From Theobroma cacao (Eukaryota > Streptophyta > Magnoliopsida > Malvales > Malvaceae): a stretch of 64,000 bases of DNA. The notes beneath the pieces are model-generated. The model was not told the origin of the DNA, ran no database searches, and worked only from the letters and a program-made list of their open reading frames with translations. The position numbers and the translations under genes are program-made. The stretch covers positions 14,071,323 through 14,135,322 of the forward strand of contig NC_030854.1 of the NCBI RefSeq assembly GCF_000208745.1, written 5' to 3'. This document shows, piece by piece, positions 48,186-59,400 of this stretch (the first letter of the stretch is position 1; every line of letters begins with the position of its first letter).

Positions 48186-51100
48186 TCACTTACCTGATTC
48201 GAATAAAAGATGTGGATATTGGTTTCTCATCTGGCTCTCGACTTCCCACGTCATCTCCTCCATTCGAGCATTCTTCCACAATACTTTCACCATTGGAATG
48301 CTCTTGTTCCTTAGCACTCGATCCTTTCGATCTAGAATACGTACAGGCTGCACCTCGAACTTCAAATCCTCATGCAACTCAATGGGAGGTGTCTCTAAAA
48401 TGTGAGAGGGATCGGGAACATACTTTTTCAACATCGAGACATGGAAGACATTATGAATTCGATCTAACTCTGGGGGTAATTCAAGTCTGTAAGCCACTGG
48501 CCCAATCCTTTCAATGATACGAAAAGGTCCAATGTATCTTGGATTGAGCTTTCCCCTCTTCGCGAATCGAATCACACCTTTCATCATCCAATAAATACCA
48601 CAAATTATCACAATAGTATAATCAAATAAGATTTAATACTTGGAAATTTCAAATTATTACCTTTCCAAGGAGAAACCTTAAGAAAAACTTTATCGTCGAC
48701 TTCAAACTCCAAATCTTTCCTTCGTTTATCCGAATAATTCTTCTGCCTATCTTGAGCTGTCTTTAATCGCTCTCGGATAACTTTGACCTTATCGTTTGTC
48801 AAATCAATCAATTCCACATTCACCAATTTCCTCTCACCTACTTCATCCCAACAGAGCGGAGTTCGGCATTTCCTTCCATACAAAGCCTCGTATGGTGCCA
48901 TCCCAATACTAGACTGAAAACTGTTATTATAAGCAAACTCCACCAATGGCAAGTGTCTGTCCCAACTCCCGATAAAGTCAATGACACAAGCCCGTAACAT
49001 ATCCTCCAAGGTCTGAATAGTTCTCTCAGATTGACCATCTGTCTGTGGATGAAAGGCAGTACTAAATCTCAATTTAGTTCCAAGAGCTTCCTGAAATTTC
49101 GGCCAAAATCGAGAAGTAAATCGAGGGTCTCGATCTGACACAATAGAAACTGGGACTCCGTGTAATCTCACAATCTCATCTATATAAAGTCTTGCCAGCC
49201 TCTCAATAGAATACGTGCTATGGATAGCCAAGAAATGGGCGGACTTAGTCAATCTATCCACAATCACCCAAATAGCATCCTTCCCACTTTGTGTCCGCGG
49301 CAAACCCAATACAAAGTCCATAGTCACATGTTCCCACTTCCATTCAGGAATCGGTAAAGGTTGAAGAGTACCTGACGGTTTTTGATGCTCCGCCTTGATC
49401 TGTTGGCATGTGAGACATTTCGCTACAAACTCTGCTATGTCTCGTTTCATACCCGGCCACCAATAACTTTCTTTAATAGTCCGATACATCTTGGTGCTTC
49501 CGGGATGTAAAGCGTAGGCGGAAGAATGAGCTTCCTCCAAAATAGCTCGTCTCAACTGATCATCCTTAGGAACACAAATTCGGTCTCTAAGCATGAAAGT
49601 ACCATCATCGCTGAGTCTAAACTCACTAGCTTCTCCATCTTGCAGCTTTTGAACTTCCTGTTTCAACCAATCATCAGATTTCTGCAATTCTCTTATCTGA
49701 TTCAACAATGAAGGTCTCACGACGAAACTAGCAAGTAGGGTTCCATCCTCACCATTATTCAACTGGATCCCTAGAGATTTCATCTCAAGTAACATCGGAA
49801 AATAAGAACTTTGAAGTGTTGCTAACGACGATGAGGATTTACGACTTAAGGCATCCGCTACAACATTTGCTTTTCCCGGATGATAATCAATCACTAAGTC
49901 ATAATCCTTAATCAACTCCAACCATCGTCTCTGTCTCAAGTTAAGCTCTTTCTGGGTGAGCAAATACTTCAAACTTTTATGATCAGAAAAAATCCGACAA
50001 CGCTCACCATATAAATAATGTCTCCAAATCTTCAATGCGAATACTACTGCTGCTAACTCCAAGTCATGAGTAGGGTAATTCGTCTCGTGCTTCTTCAACT
50101 GTCGGGAAGCATAAGCTATTACTTTCTCGTCCTGCATCAACACACACCCTAATCCCAACTTAGATGCATCGCTATATACCACAAATTCTTTTCCACTAAC
50201 AGGAAGTGTTAAAACGGGAGCGGAGGTTAACCGGTTCTTTAGCTCCTGAAATCGATTCTCACAAACATCATCCCACTCATACTTAACTCCTTTACGAGTC
50301 AAACGAGTCAGAGGAGCTGCTATCAAAGAAAATCCCTGAACAAATCTCCGGTAATAACCGGCTAAGCCAAGGAAACTACGAATCTCAGTTACCGTTCTCG
50401 GTTGCTCCCATTGCAAGATTGCCTCAATCTTCTTGGGATCGACATAAATTCCAGCTCCGGACACCACATGTCCCAAGAAAACCACTTCCTTCAACCAGAA
50501 TTCACATTTAGAGAACTTGGCATAGAGTTGTCTCTCGCGCAAAGTTTGCAACACAATGCGCAAATGGGCAGCATGTTCATCATCATTCTTCGAATAAACC
50601 AGGATGTCATCGATGAATACTATCACAAACTTATCCAAGTATGGATGGAACACCCTGTTCATAAGATCCATAAAAACTGCCGGGGCATTAGTCAAACCAA
50701 ACGGCATCACCAGAAACTCATAATGCCCATAACGCGTCCTGAAGGCAGTCTTAGGTACATCCTGCTCCTTAATCCTCAACTGATAGTACCCAGATCTCAA
50801 ATCAATCTTAGAGAATACCATAGCACCTCGTAATTGATCAAAAAGATCATCTATCCGGGGTAAAGGGTATTTATTCTTGATGGTCACTCGGTTCAGCTGA
50901 CGGTAATCAATACACAATCGAAGAGTGCCATCTTTCTTCTTTACAAATAGGACTGGTGCTCCCCAAGGAGAAATGCTAGGGCGAATGAAACCTTTATCCA
51001 CCAAATCTTGCAACTGGGCTTTCAGTTCCTTCAACTCTGCTGGAGCCATTCTATATGGAGGAATAGAAATAGGTGCGGTACCCGGAAGTAAATCAATAGG

Positions 51101-52138
51101 GAACTCAAGCTCTCGATTAGGAGGTATTCCCGGTAAATCATCAGGAAATACATCAAGAAACTCACTTACTATTGGGACATCCTCTAACTTAGGTTCCCCC
51201 TTTGAAGTATCGATCACGTATGCCAAATAAGTCGGATACCCTTTTTGCACTAATTTTGAAGCTTTGATGGCCGAGATTACACAAGATGGTAATACTCGAC
51301 GTTCCCCTACAAACACAATCTCTGCTCCCTCCGAATTCCGAAGAACAACTTCTTTTCGGAAACAATCCACGTTCGCCCGATGTGCAGTTAACCAGTCCAT
51401 ACCTAATATTAAATCAAAATCCAAGATCTCTAGAGGAATTAAGTCACCCCTAAATTCTTCCTCACCTACCCTTACCCCACAGTCTCTATAACAAGTATTT
51501 CTAATCAACTGTTCTCCTAGAGGGGTATGCACTACAATTTCTCCCTCTAATGGTGACAGGTTTCTATCAGCAATTGATGCAAATGTCGTACTCACATAAG
51601 ATCTATCTGAGCCAGAATCTATCAAAACATAAGCATCTTTATCAAATAAAGACATAGTACCTGTCACTGCTCCAAGTCGGACCCGTGCCTCATCTTCTGT
51701 CACAGCAAAAACTCTTGTCGCGGTACGAGTCTGTGGTCTCGAAGGTGGATGTGTCGAGGTATTACTTTCCACACCGGACAGTATGGCTACTCCCTGTCTT
51801 GGTGGTAACCCAGAAGAATCTCTCATCTGCATATCAGTGCGAGCTGGTGGAGATGATGCAGCTACAGTGGTTCGTCCTAACTGTGGGCAATTACTCCTAA
51901 TATGACCCGTTTGTCCACATTGGAAACATCTTGTTGGCCCTCTACATAGCCCACTATGATAATTCCCACAATTTCTGCATTTGTCAGAACCTCCGAAACT
52001 CTTTCCAGAACCAGTCATAGCAGATCTGCTAAACCTCGAAAGTCTCTGCTGTGATGGTGGAAATGGAGGTCGAGGAGATGTCACGAAAACAAAAGTAGTG
52101 CTCCCTGAAGTCGTTGAGTCCTTGCCACTTTTTACTGG
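48186..52138 (-). CDS. Gag zinc knuckle plus pol polyprotein of the Tekay element
   Basis: Open from after the TAG at 52141-52139 to a stop at 48608, then, after removal of an 83-nt intron-like segment (48578-48660), on to 48186. Residues are counted from the codon at 52084. A CX2CX3HX3C knuckle is at 36-47 and a CCHC knuckle at 53-66. The aspartic protease has DSG at 156-158. RT has the catalytic FIDD at 490-493. RNase H has Asp639, Asp701 and Asp744. Integrase has a zinc site with His853, His860, Cys890 and Cys893 and the catalytic triad Asp923, Asp984 and Glu1020 (D,D35E). The last exon carries the GPFRI region and a chromodomain with VKVLWKN and EEMTWE, which in chromoviruses reads histone marks and guides integration. 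All catalytic residues are present. There is no separate start codon here, so translation would depend on gag upstream. Confidence 0.93.
48578..48660 (-). other. Candidate 83-nt intron in the integrase C-terminal region
   Basis: In minus sense the segment starts GTAATA after AAAG and ends GAAAG before GTGTGA, with GT and AG at its ends and very AT-rich content. Unspliced, the frame terminates at 48608 after KVSPWKG. Removing 83 nt (not a multiple of 3) joins the two frames exactly, at the point where related integrases read on without interruption from KVSPWKG into VIRF. The second element has an 83-nt segment at the same place (62769-62851). It could also be an old insertion that killed the ancestor, but exact frame repair and intron borders favour splicing. 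Confidence 0.7.
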
Positions 52139-52141
52139 CTA

Positions 52142-53042
52142 ACTAGAAGACATACCAAGATTCCTCCTTTTTACAAACTCAGTCCGAATCCTCCTATTCT
52201 CAGTCGCGAGCTTCTCAGCCCGTAAAGCCATCTGTACCACCTCCTTATATGGCTCCCTACCAGTCACTGTCATTCGCTCTCTAATCTCATTACGAAGCCC
52301 TTCCTCGAATATAGCTGGCCTGATCCTGTTCAGATTTCACCAGATCCGGCACATATAACATCAACTCGTTAAAACGAGTCTCGTACTCCTCTACAGTTAG
52401 ATTTCCCTGTTTCAAACTCAGAAATTCTCTCTTCTTTTCTTTCTGATGAAAATAAGTGAAATACTGACCATCGAATTCCTTGAGAAAGTCGGACCATGTC
52501 TGAGGAGTAGCGGAACGGGACTTCACCGAATTCCACCAAGTACGAGCCCTCTTCTCTAATAATCTCGTAGCCACCATCAGCTTCATGTCGTCATCTAATC
52601 CCATATCAGAGAGAGTCTTTGAAACTTGATTAATCCAGTCCTTTGCCACAGTGGCATCCAACTCACCCGTGAAAGATACACAACCCAATTGCCTAGCCTC
52701 CTTCAGCTTCTTGGAAATGGATACATCCTTTACCGGTGGTGGAACTAAAGGAGTAGTTGGAGGCACTACAGGTGGAACTTGACCAGTTTGAGCTTGACCA
52801 GCCATTGCTGCAAAGAAAGCTGCCAATGCTTGTGCTGCCTCAGTAGGCATGGCGGGAATATCCATAGGTGGCTGAGGAGATGGAGGATGTGGAGGACTAT
52901 CGGCCTGCTCAGTAGCAGGTGGTGCCCGAATGGTAGATGCAGCTGATTCCTCCTCTACTGTATTTGGCTGATGACGTTGGGAACGACCTCTTCCCCTCCC
53001 AACCGATCTAGTGAGAGGTGGGCGTCCGCGTCGAGGAGGCAC
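52142..53042 (-). pseudogene. gag of the full-length Tekay element
   Basis: Starts at the position homologous to the ATG of the gag fragment at 3541, but here the codon is GTG (53042-53040). An Arg-rich N-terminus (RRGRPPLTR, GRGRGRSQRH) is followed by a Pro-rich linker, then a capsid-like region with KKLKEARQLGC, RARTWWNSVK and FDGQYFTYFHQKEKKREFLSL, ending GNLTVEEYETRFNEL. An extra base at about 52310 shifts the frame; the true reading continues in the next frame through a conserved GLRNEIRERM-type block to TAG at 52141-52139, where the context suggests CAG to TAG. Gag would form the particle. The zinc knuckles lie in the following open frame, so gag and pol were once a single reading frame. 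Confidence 0.88.
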
Positions 53043-53212
53043 TGTAATCTCTATAAAAAAAATACGAGCAAGTTTAGGTAACCTTACGCTCTATATGCAG
53101 ATGCATACATTCTATTCAACTTACCCTAACTTAACTTAATCCGGGGCCACACTGATATTGTAAATTTTTAAAACAATTTTAAAACTAAAAACTTTGATCT
53201 TTAAAACCAAAA
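53043..53212 (-). promoter_or_regulatory. Gag leader with splice-acceptor-like site
   Basis: In minus sense a run of T ends in TATAG with AG at 53052-53051, eight nucleotides before the gag start position. The homologous site exists in the other gag copy (3549-3548). Together with the donor-like site at 55422-55421 it would define a leader intron of 2372 nt. Confidence 0.55.
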
Positions 53213-53224
53213 GCTCTAATACCA
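53213..53224 (-). other. Primer-binding site (initiator tRNA-Met type)
   Basis: In minus sense TGGTATTAGAGC, 11 of 12 matches to TGGTATCAGAGC, seven nucleotides after the 5' LTR. Confidence 0.85.
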
Positions 53225-53231
53225 ATCAAAT

Positions 53232-56186
53232 TGTCACGACCCGGTACTCCCCTCGAGCCCGTGACAACCGCCGTGGTGTCCTGGTAAACACTTATTGCCC
53301 GGAATGTCAACCCGAAACCCCGTAAGGCTTTTTTATCAGTTTCTCTGTTCCCTTGTGAGCAACCATTGTCAAATATCGTGTTCTAAAAGATTTTAAGCTG
53401 TTTCCAACTTTAAACAAATAAATTATTAATTTTTCGTCTCACAGGGGTATTTTGGTCATTTTTCTCAAAAATTTTGAAACTGGCTAAAACGTAATGTACA
53501 AGTACAAAACACATAATTCATATTCAAAATGAGTTTAAAAGTCTAAAATCTTCATTTAAAACGAAATTATGGTTATTTGAATATAATAAGAAAATAAAAA
53601 AAATATTAAGTAAAATATTCTATTTTCATATAAAACAATATTTATAGAGTTATACGTGAATAATTTTTATAGCGTAAAAGCTAAATAAATTTATGCATAC
53701 TTAAATACAGTAAGCCAAAATATTTAATTTAATTTACAATAACAAGAGTGCCCCCGAATAAACAAAAGTAAAGAGGACTGTGAACCTACGGTTTGGAAAA
53801 TGCAAATCCCACTGTAGTCCTCGATGAGATCAGCTATCTACAGTCTATACTGAACCTGAAATGGGTGGAAATGAGGGTGGTGAGATTATAAAATCGCAAT
53901 GAGTAAACAGTCATCATCATAAACATCTAGAGTTGAGTACATGGAGATAATAAAGTAAATCATCATAAACTGGGTTATACAATTAGAACACATCTCATTC
54001 AAAATATGTAAAAAGGCTTATGAATCTCATAAAAATCTAGGCTTGTGCCATAAATCCATTCTCGGGGACACCTTGGCCGAGGCATCCTACCGAGACCGCC
54101 AAGGCTATTAAAATTCACATTTCACATAAATCATGTTTTTGTTTTGAAAACATAGCCGTTCCTTGGCGTTGGCTGAGTTCCCCCTCACGTGGTGGTTTAG
54201 CGTGAAGTGAACCCTAAACTTTACCCCAGGAGATACCCTACGCGCCTCTCCGTTCGAGGTAAGAATATAATGGGGTTTACCGTGCCCCTCTAAAAGGCTG
54301 GTCCACAGAAACCCCCTACTGCAGTGATTAATTAATATATAATCCACCATATAATAAAACTCAATAACATGATATGGCAATTTTGTAATTCGTAGTTTTT
54401 CAAGGTAACCAAACAATTCGCATTTCAATACAATTGCCAACTAGCCAATCATGCTCGATTTATCATAAGCCAGTTAATTTAAACAATCAAATTGCCACAA
54501 TTAACAGTCTCCGTGTACTCTATTTTTCAAAATCACTATTAATTTCAAAACAATTTATAATTTAATTTCATTGAAACTCATTTATTCATAAAACATGAAA
54601 ATTTATCTTTTTAAATTCCTTTTTCCATAGAATTCATGAAAGCATCTAAAAACCACCCTAGATAATTAAAATGACAGTAAGTTTACTCACAATGTCTAGA
54701 ATGCAGACTTTCGAAGCACTCTGTCTACTGGTCCTCGGATGCAATTTCCTTGCCTTTATCGGAGGACTCACCACCTTGACACAGTACAAAATCGAGAGTT
54801 TCACCAAGTTGGTACTAAATCAAAATTAAACTAATTTAGACTACCAATGCATGATATGGAATGCAAAAATGCACTGGTAACTATCTAAACCCGGTATTGG
54901 CCTAATTCGTCTTATCACCCGATTAAATTCCTAACGGGTCCGTTTAAACTCCAATTTAATTCTTTTCAGTTTCTATACCTCAATTGCACCCAAATTAACT
55001 TAATGTCCCTCAGTGTGGTGCAAATTATCAGTCCCAACAGCAAATTACGAAAATACCCCTAGTGGGTAAAAATTCGTATTTTTGCTCCGAAAATTCCCAT
55101 TATTTTTCTAGGCTCATAATTCATTATTCCTTAACCAATTCTCCTAGAATAAAATCAAACTCATCCTCACTCACTACATGGTAAATTCAGCCATTAATGG
55201 TTGGGGGAGAAAATAAATTCTTTTCTTGTTGTTTTGTTTCTAAATATGCTAAACTAACTAAAAACACTAACATAAATTAAAATCAAATAAATCCAACAAC
55301 TTTCTCTCTCCTAACCCATTTTTTCAGAATTGAATTCATCATGAAAACATGTAATTTAATCATGGAAAATAAAGAGAAATGCTTGGGAATAAGAAAACTC
55401 AAGCTTAATAGAAAAATCTCACCTTTTTCACTTAATTTCCTTGAAAATTCACGCTTCTTCTTTGATTTTCTCTCTCTAGGGTTTTGTTTTTATTTTCTCT
55501 CTCTTCTTGCTGGTTTGGCCGGCCATGGGGTGGAAGATGAGCTGATTTTTGTGCCTTTTAAAAAGGAAAATAATAAATTAATAAAGGCATGACACGTGGC
55601 ATCATGTCATTGGTCCGTTTTTAAAATTTTAAACATTTAAACATTTTATCTCCACCACATGATTAGTCAAGGGTTAAAGATGAAGATAAAGGAAGACCAT
55701 GTGCTGGAAAAATATCCTAGTGGTGGAAAATTACAATTTTGCCCCTGAGGTGGTAAAATTACCATTTTACCCTTTTACTCTAAATTATACCGAAATTAAA
55801 ATTTTTCACTTCTAAACCTCAAATCATACTCCAATAAGTCAAATTATACTCCAATAAGTCAAATGGGGTCAAAAAAATCTTTTCTAAAATTCTCATTTTT
55901 TCCCTAGGTGGCAAATGACCATTTTGCCCCTAGTTAGTGAAAATTTCGATTTGACTCCAAATTGATCCTCAAACTGCAAATTACCATTTTAAGTCATCCA
56001 TGAACTGTGAAACTCTTAATCTCACTTTAAAATTCCTATTTGATCTAGTTCGAGGATTAAATAAACTTTGTTGTACCTCTAGGTACAATACCGACTTTAG
56101 TAAATTTTTTGGGACTCTCCTAGCATGCAATCATGCTATCATCACATGTAAGTCATGAATAGTATTTTATAAGGTCAGGCTTTACA
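53232..56186 (-). repeat. 5' LTR of the full-length Tekay element
   Basis: 2955 bp, TGTAAAGCC to CGTGACA in minus sense. The presumed promoter region around 55550-55570 has a TTTTTAAAAGG TATA-like element. Telo-box-like AAACCCTA is at 55477-55484 and the donor-like AAAG|GTGAGA has its GT at 55422-55421. A 110-codon frame shared with the 3' LTR is only duplicated because the LTR is duplicated. Confidence 0.95.
55415..55430 (-). promoter_or_regulatory. Conserved splice-donor-like site in LTR leader
   Basis: Reads AAAAAG|GTGAGATTTT on the minus strand. Counterparts occur in almost every LTR copy in the window (2112, 6521, about 11035, 11982, 20886, 34855, about 47392, about 59285, about 61583), always downstream of the telo-box-like motif. 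The AG|GTRAG core is kept in most copies. Confidence 0.6.
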
Positions 56187-56447
56187 GCTAATATAGTTGT
56201 GTACATACAATGGAAAGGTAAATTAGGCTCAAAATAGGTGACTAAAGATAAATATATAACAAGGCAACTCAAAAAGGCTTAAACGATCCAAAGATGGTGT
56301 AAATCATTTCCTATCCAAAGTGTTATCTAGGATTTCACCTCGAGAGAGAATCAAACAAATTCTTGAATTTTTGACTTCACTATACTTTTTATCAACATAA
56401 ACTTTCTCTAAATCACATAAAAAAATTCTAAGTAAAAAAATATGTAT
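56187..56447 (-). other. Athila-like 3' spacer, right part
   Basis: Continues the spacer interrupted at 45190: GCTAA duplication, then AGGCTCAAAATAGG, AAGATGG and CTCGAGAGAGAATC blocks in the same order as 17600-17760. Cut at 56448 by the next LTR. Confidence 0.65.
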
Positions 56448-59400
56448 TGTCATGACTCGAAACTCCCATCGTGCTTGTAACAACCGCCGCGACGTCTCGA
56501 TAGACATTCATTACCTGGAATGTCAATCGAAACCTCGCAAGGCTTAACATCAGTTTTTGACGCTTCTCTCGTGAGTATTAGTTACTAAAATCATGTTCTG
56601 AGAGATTATAAACTATTTCCAATTCAAAACAATAGAAAAATAAATTTTTCCTCACGGAGGCATTTTGGTCACTTTTCCTCTAAAGTCTTGAAATTCGCTA
56701 AAAAAGTAGTACGCTAGTACAAAACATGTAATTTATAATCAAAAATAAATTTAAACATCTAAAACCTTCATTTAAAATGAAATTATGATTATTTGAATAT
56801 AATAAAAATATTCAATAAATATTCAATTTTCTTATAAAACAATATTGATAAAGTTACCAATAAATAATTTTTGTAACGTAAAAGCTAAATAAATTCATAC
56901 ATACTGTAATACAGTAAGCTAGAGTATTTAACTTAATTTACAATAACTAGTGGGCCCCCGAATAACCAAAAATAAGAAAAGACTGTGAACCTACAGTTTA
57001 GAGGATGCAAACCCAATGGTAGCCTCAGTGAAATCAGCTATCTACAGCCTATTCTGAGCCTGAAATGGGTGGAAAGGAGGGTGGTGAGATTCTGTCACGA
57101 CCCGAAACTCCCATCGAGCCCGTGACAACCGCCGCGAAGCCTCGACAAACATTATTCACCCCGAATGCCGATCGAAACCTCGCAAGGCTCTCGTATCAGC
57201 TTTCGCACTTCCCCGATGAGCAATAGTTATCAAATATCGTAATTCGAAGGATTACGAGTAATTTCCAAATCAGAACATAAAATATTATTTTCTGGCTCAC
57301 AGGGGCATTTTCGTCATTTTTTGTCGAAAATCTCAAAACTTGCTAAAAATGTAATAGGTAAGCAGAAAATATATATTCAATGATTAAAAACAAATTAAAT
57401 ATCTAAAATGTTCATTTGAAGTGAAAATTTGACCATTTGAATATAATACAAATATTCAATAAAATAAACTATTTTCTTGTAAAATAATTTTTTATAAAGC
57501 TATCGGTAAATAATTCTTATAGCGTAAAAGTTAATTATATTCATATATACTATAAAGCAAATAACCAAAGTATAAAATTACTTTTACAGCGACACGTGGG
57601 CCCACATCTAACCAAAATGTATCGAAAGCTGAAAACCTACAACTTATACCGATTCAACTCCAAATGAAGGTCCTTGTCAAAGTTAGCTAACTATGGAATT
57701 CCCCGACTCTGAAATGTGAGGAAATGAGGGTGGTGAGATTATAAAATCCCAGTGAGTAAACAAGCACCATCTAAATTATCTAAAGGCGAGTAAATAGAGA
57801 CGAATTAAAATAAGTCATCATATTGTAATTTCATTACCTTTCAACTCATTTCAACCAAATAAACAACTAGGTTTATGATTTTCTAAAAAGCTTGGCTCAA
57901 GCCAAAAATCATTATCATACTTAGTTATCAGGGATACCTTGATCGAGAGTTATCCCAACCGAGTCCGTCAAGGCTGTTAAATGTCTTTACATCCAAAATT
58001 TTAGCCATGCCTTGGTGTTGGCTGAGTCTTACTCTCACACGGTGGTCTACGTGAAGTGCACTCAAATCTTTACCTCAAGAGATACTTCATCCAACATCTC
58101 CCCCCGGAGGTAAATATATAATTGGGTTATCGTGCCCCTCTCATAGGCAGTCCACGGAAACCTCCACCACTATAATGACTATAGATTATTTTATCTACTA
58201 CCTGATTTATAAAATCTTTTTCTGCATGACATGGTAATTTATCGCAACCTAGCCTCTCAAGGCTGAATACACAGTATAAATAATTCTAACACCAAAAATC
58301 AATTTAGCCATTCATACTCATATATTGTCTTAAGCCATTCAATTTAAAACCATAAATTTACAACATAAGCATGCAATCTTCAATTACTCTATTTTCAAAA
58401 TCAATATTCAATTTTTTAAAAAATTTATAAAATTATTTTATAAAATCACAATCTCTACTAAAACATAGCAATTTACCATTTTAACCCATTTTTCATAAAA
58501 TCACACAATTGTATAAAACTACTCTAGATAATTAAGATGATAATAAGTTTACTCACTGTTCTAGGAGTTGATGTACTCCTAATCCCAGTCTCCAAGCACA
58601 ATCTCTATACTTTTACTAGTGTAATTTACTCACCACCTATCCACAATGTACAATACATAATTCACCACATCAATGCTTGACCATTATAAAATCAATTCAG
58701 GCTAGGTGTATATGCATGATATGATATGCAACTTATCCGACTACCGCTTAAATATGGTGTTGACCTAATTCGGCCTATTACCCGATTAAATGACAATTGT
58801 GTCCGATTTGGCTCCAAATTGCTCCATTTCATTTCTAATATTTCAATTCACTAAATACAATTCCAATAATCTAAAATTCAGCCTAACAACCCTCACAATT
58901 CTTCTTGAAAATTTCGGCCATTATGGTGCACTATCACTAAAAATTTTCCCATTCCATTTTCTCACCATAAATCATCATTTCATCAATTTTTCAACCAATT
59001 CACTTGATCACAAAATCAATTCATTACTTCTACACTTCACATAGGGTTCGACCATTGAAGGTTCATGGGGAAAATGGATTCTTTTCTTATTGTTTTGTTT
59101 CTAAACATGCTTAACTAACTAAAAACACTAGCATAACTTAGAATCAAATCAATCAAACATCATTCTCTCTCCATACCCATTCCAACCAACCATGAATTCA
59201 TCATAAAAACATGTAATTTAACCATGAAAAATGAGGAGAAATGCATGGGAAAGGTAGATCACAAGTCAAAATCAAGAAATTTTACCTTTTGTCACTTGTT
59301 TCCTTGAATTTTCACCAATTTTCCCTTGAATTTCTCCACCTAGGGTTTTGTTTTTCTTTTCTCCCTTTGTTCTTCTTTGCTCTTGGTTTGGCCGGCCATA

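Larger units (their letters stand above)
45191..56186 (-). mobile_element. Full-length Tekay/Del-type Ty3/gypsy (chromovirus) retrotransposon
   Basis: 10,996 bp with 2.96-kb LTRs, TG...CA ends and identical 5-bp duplications GCTAA (45186-45190 and 56187-56191). On the minus strand the order is 5' LTR, PBS, gag, protease, RT, RNase H, integrase, chromodomain, PPT, 3' LTR. RT before integrase makes it gypsy. The C-terminal chromodomain and very long LTRs fit the Tekay/Del lineage. The LTRs differ by roughly 60 positions on visual comparison, about 2%, so the insertion is fairly young. Visible defects: gag start ATG changed to GTG, a one-base frameshift at about 52310, and TAG at 52141-52139. 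Confidence 0.96.

Noticed and set aside
50402..51900. Plus-strand ORFs of 71 to 143 codons opposite the pol gene.
   Set aside because: They are antisense shadows of a long conserved coding frame.
46067..54440. A 110-codon ORF present identically at 46067-46399 and 54108-54440.
   Set aside because: It lies in the two LTRs of one element and is identical because that LTR core is identical. Other family LTRs have no comparable frame, and it resembles no known protein.
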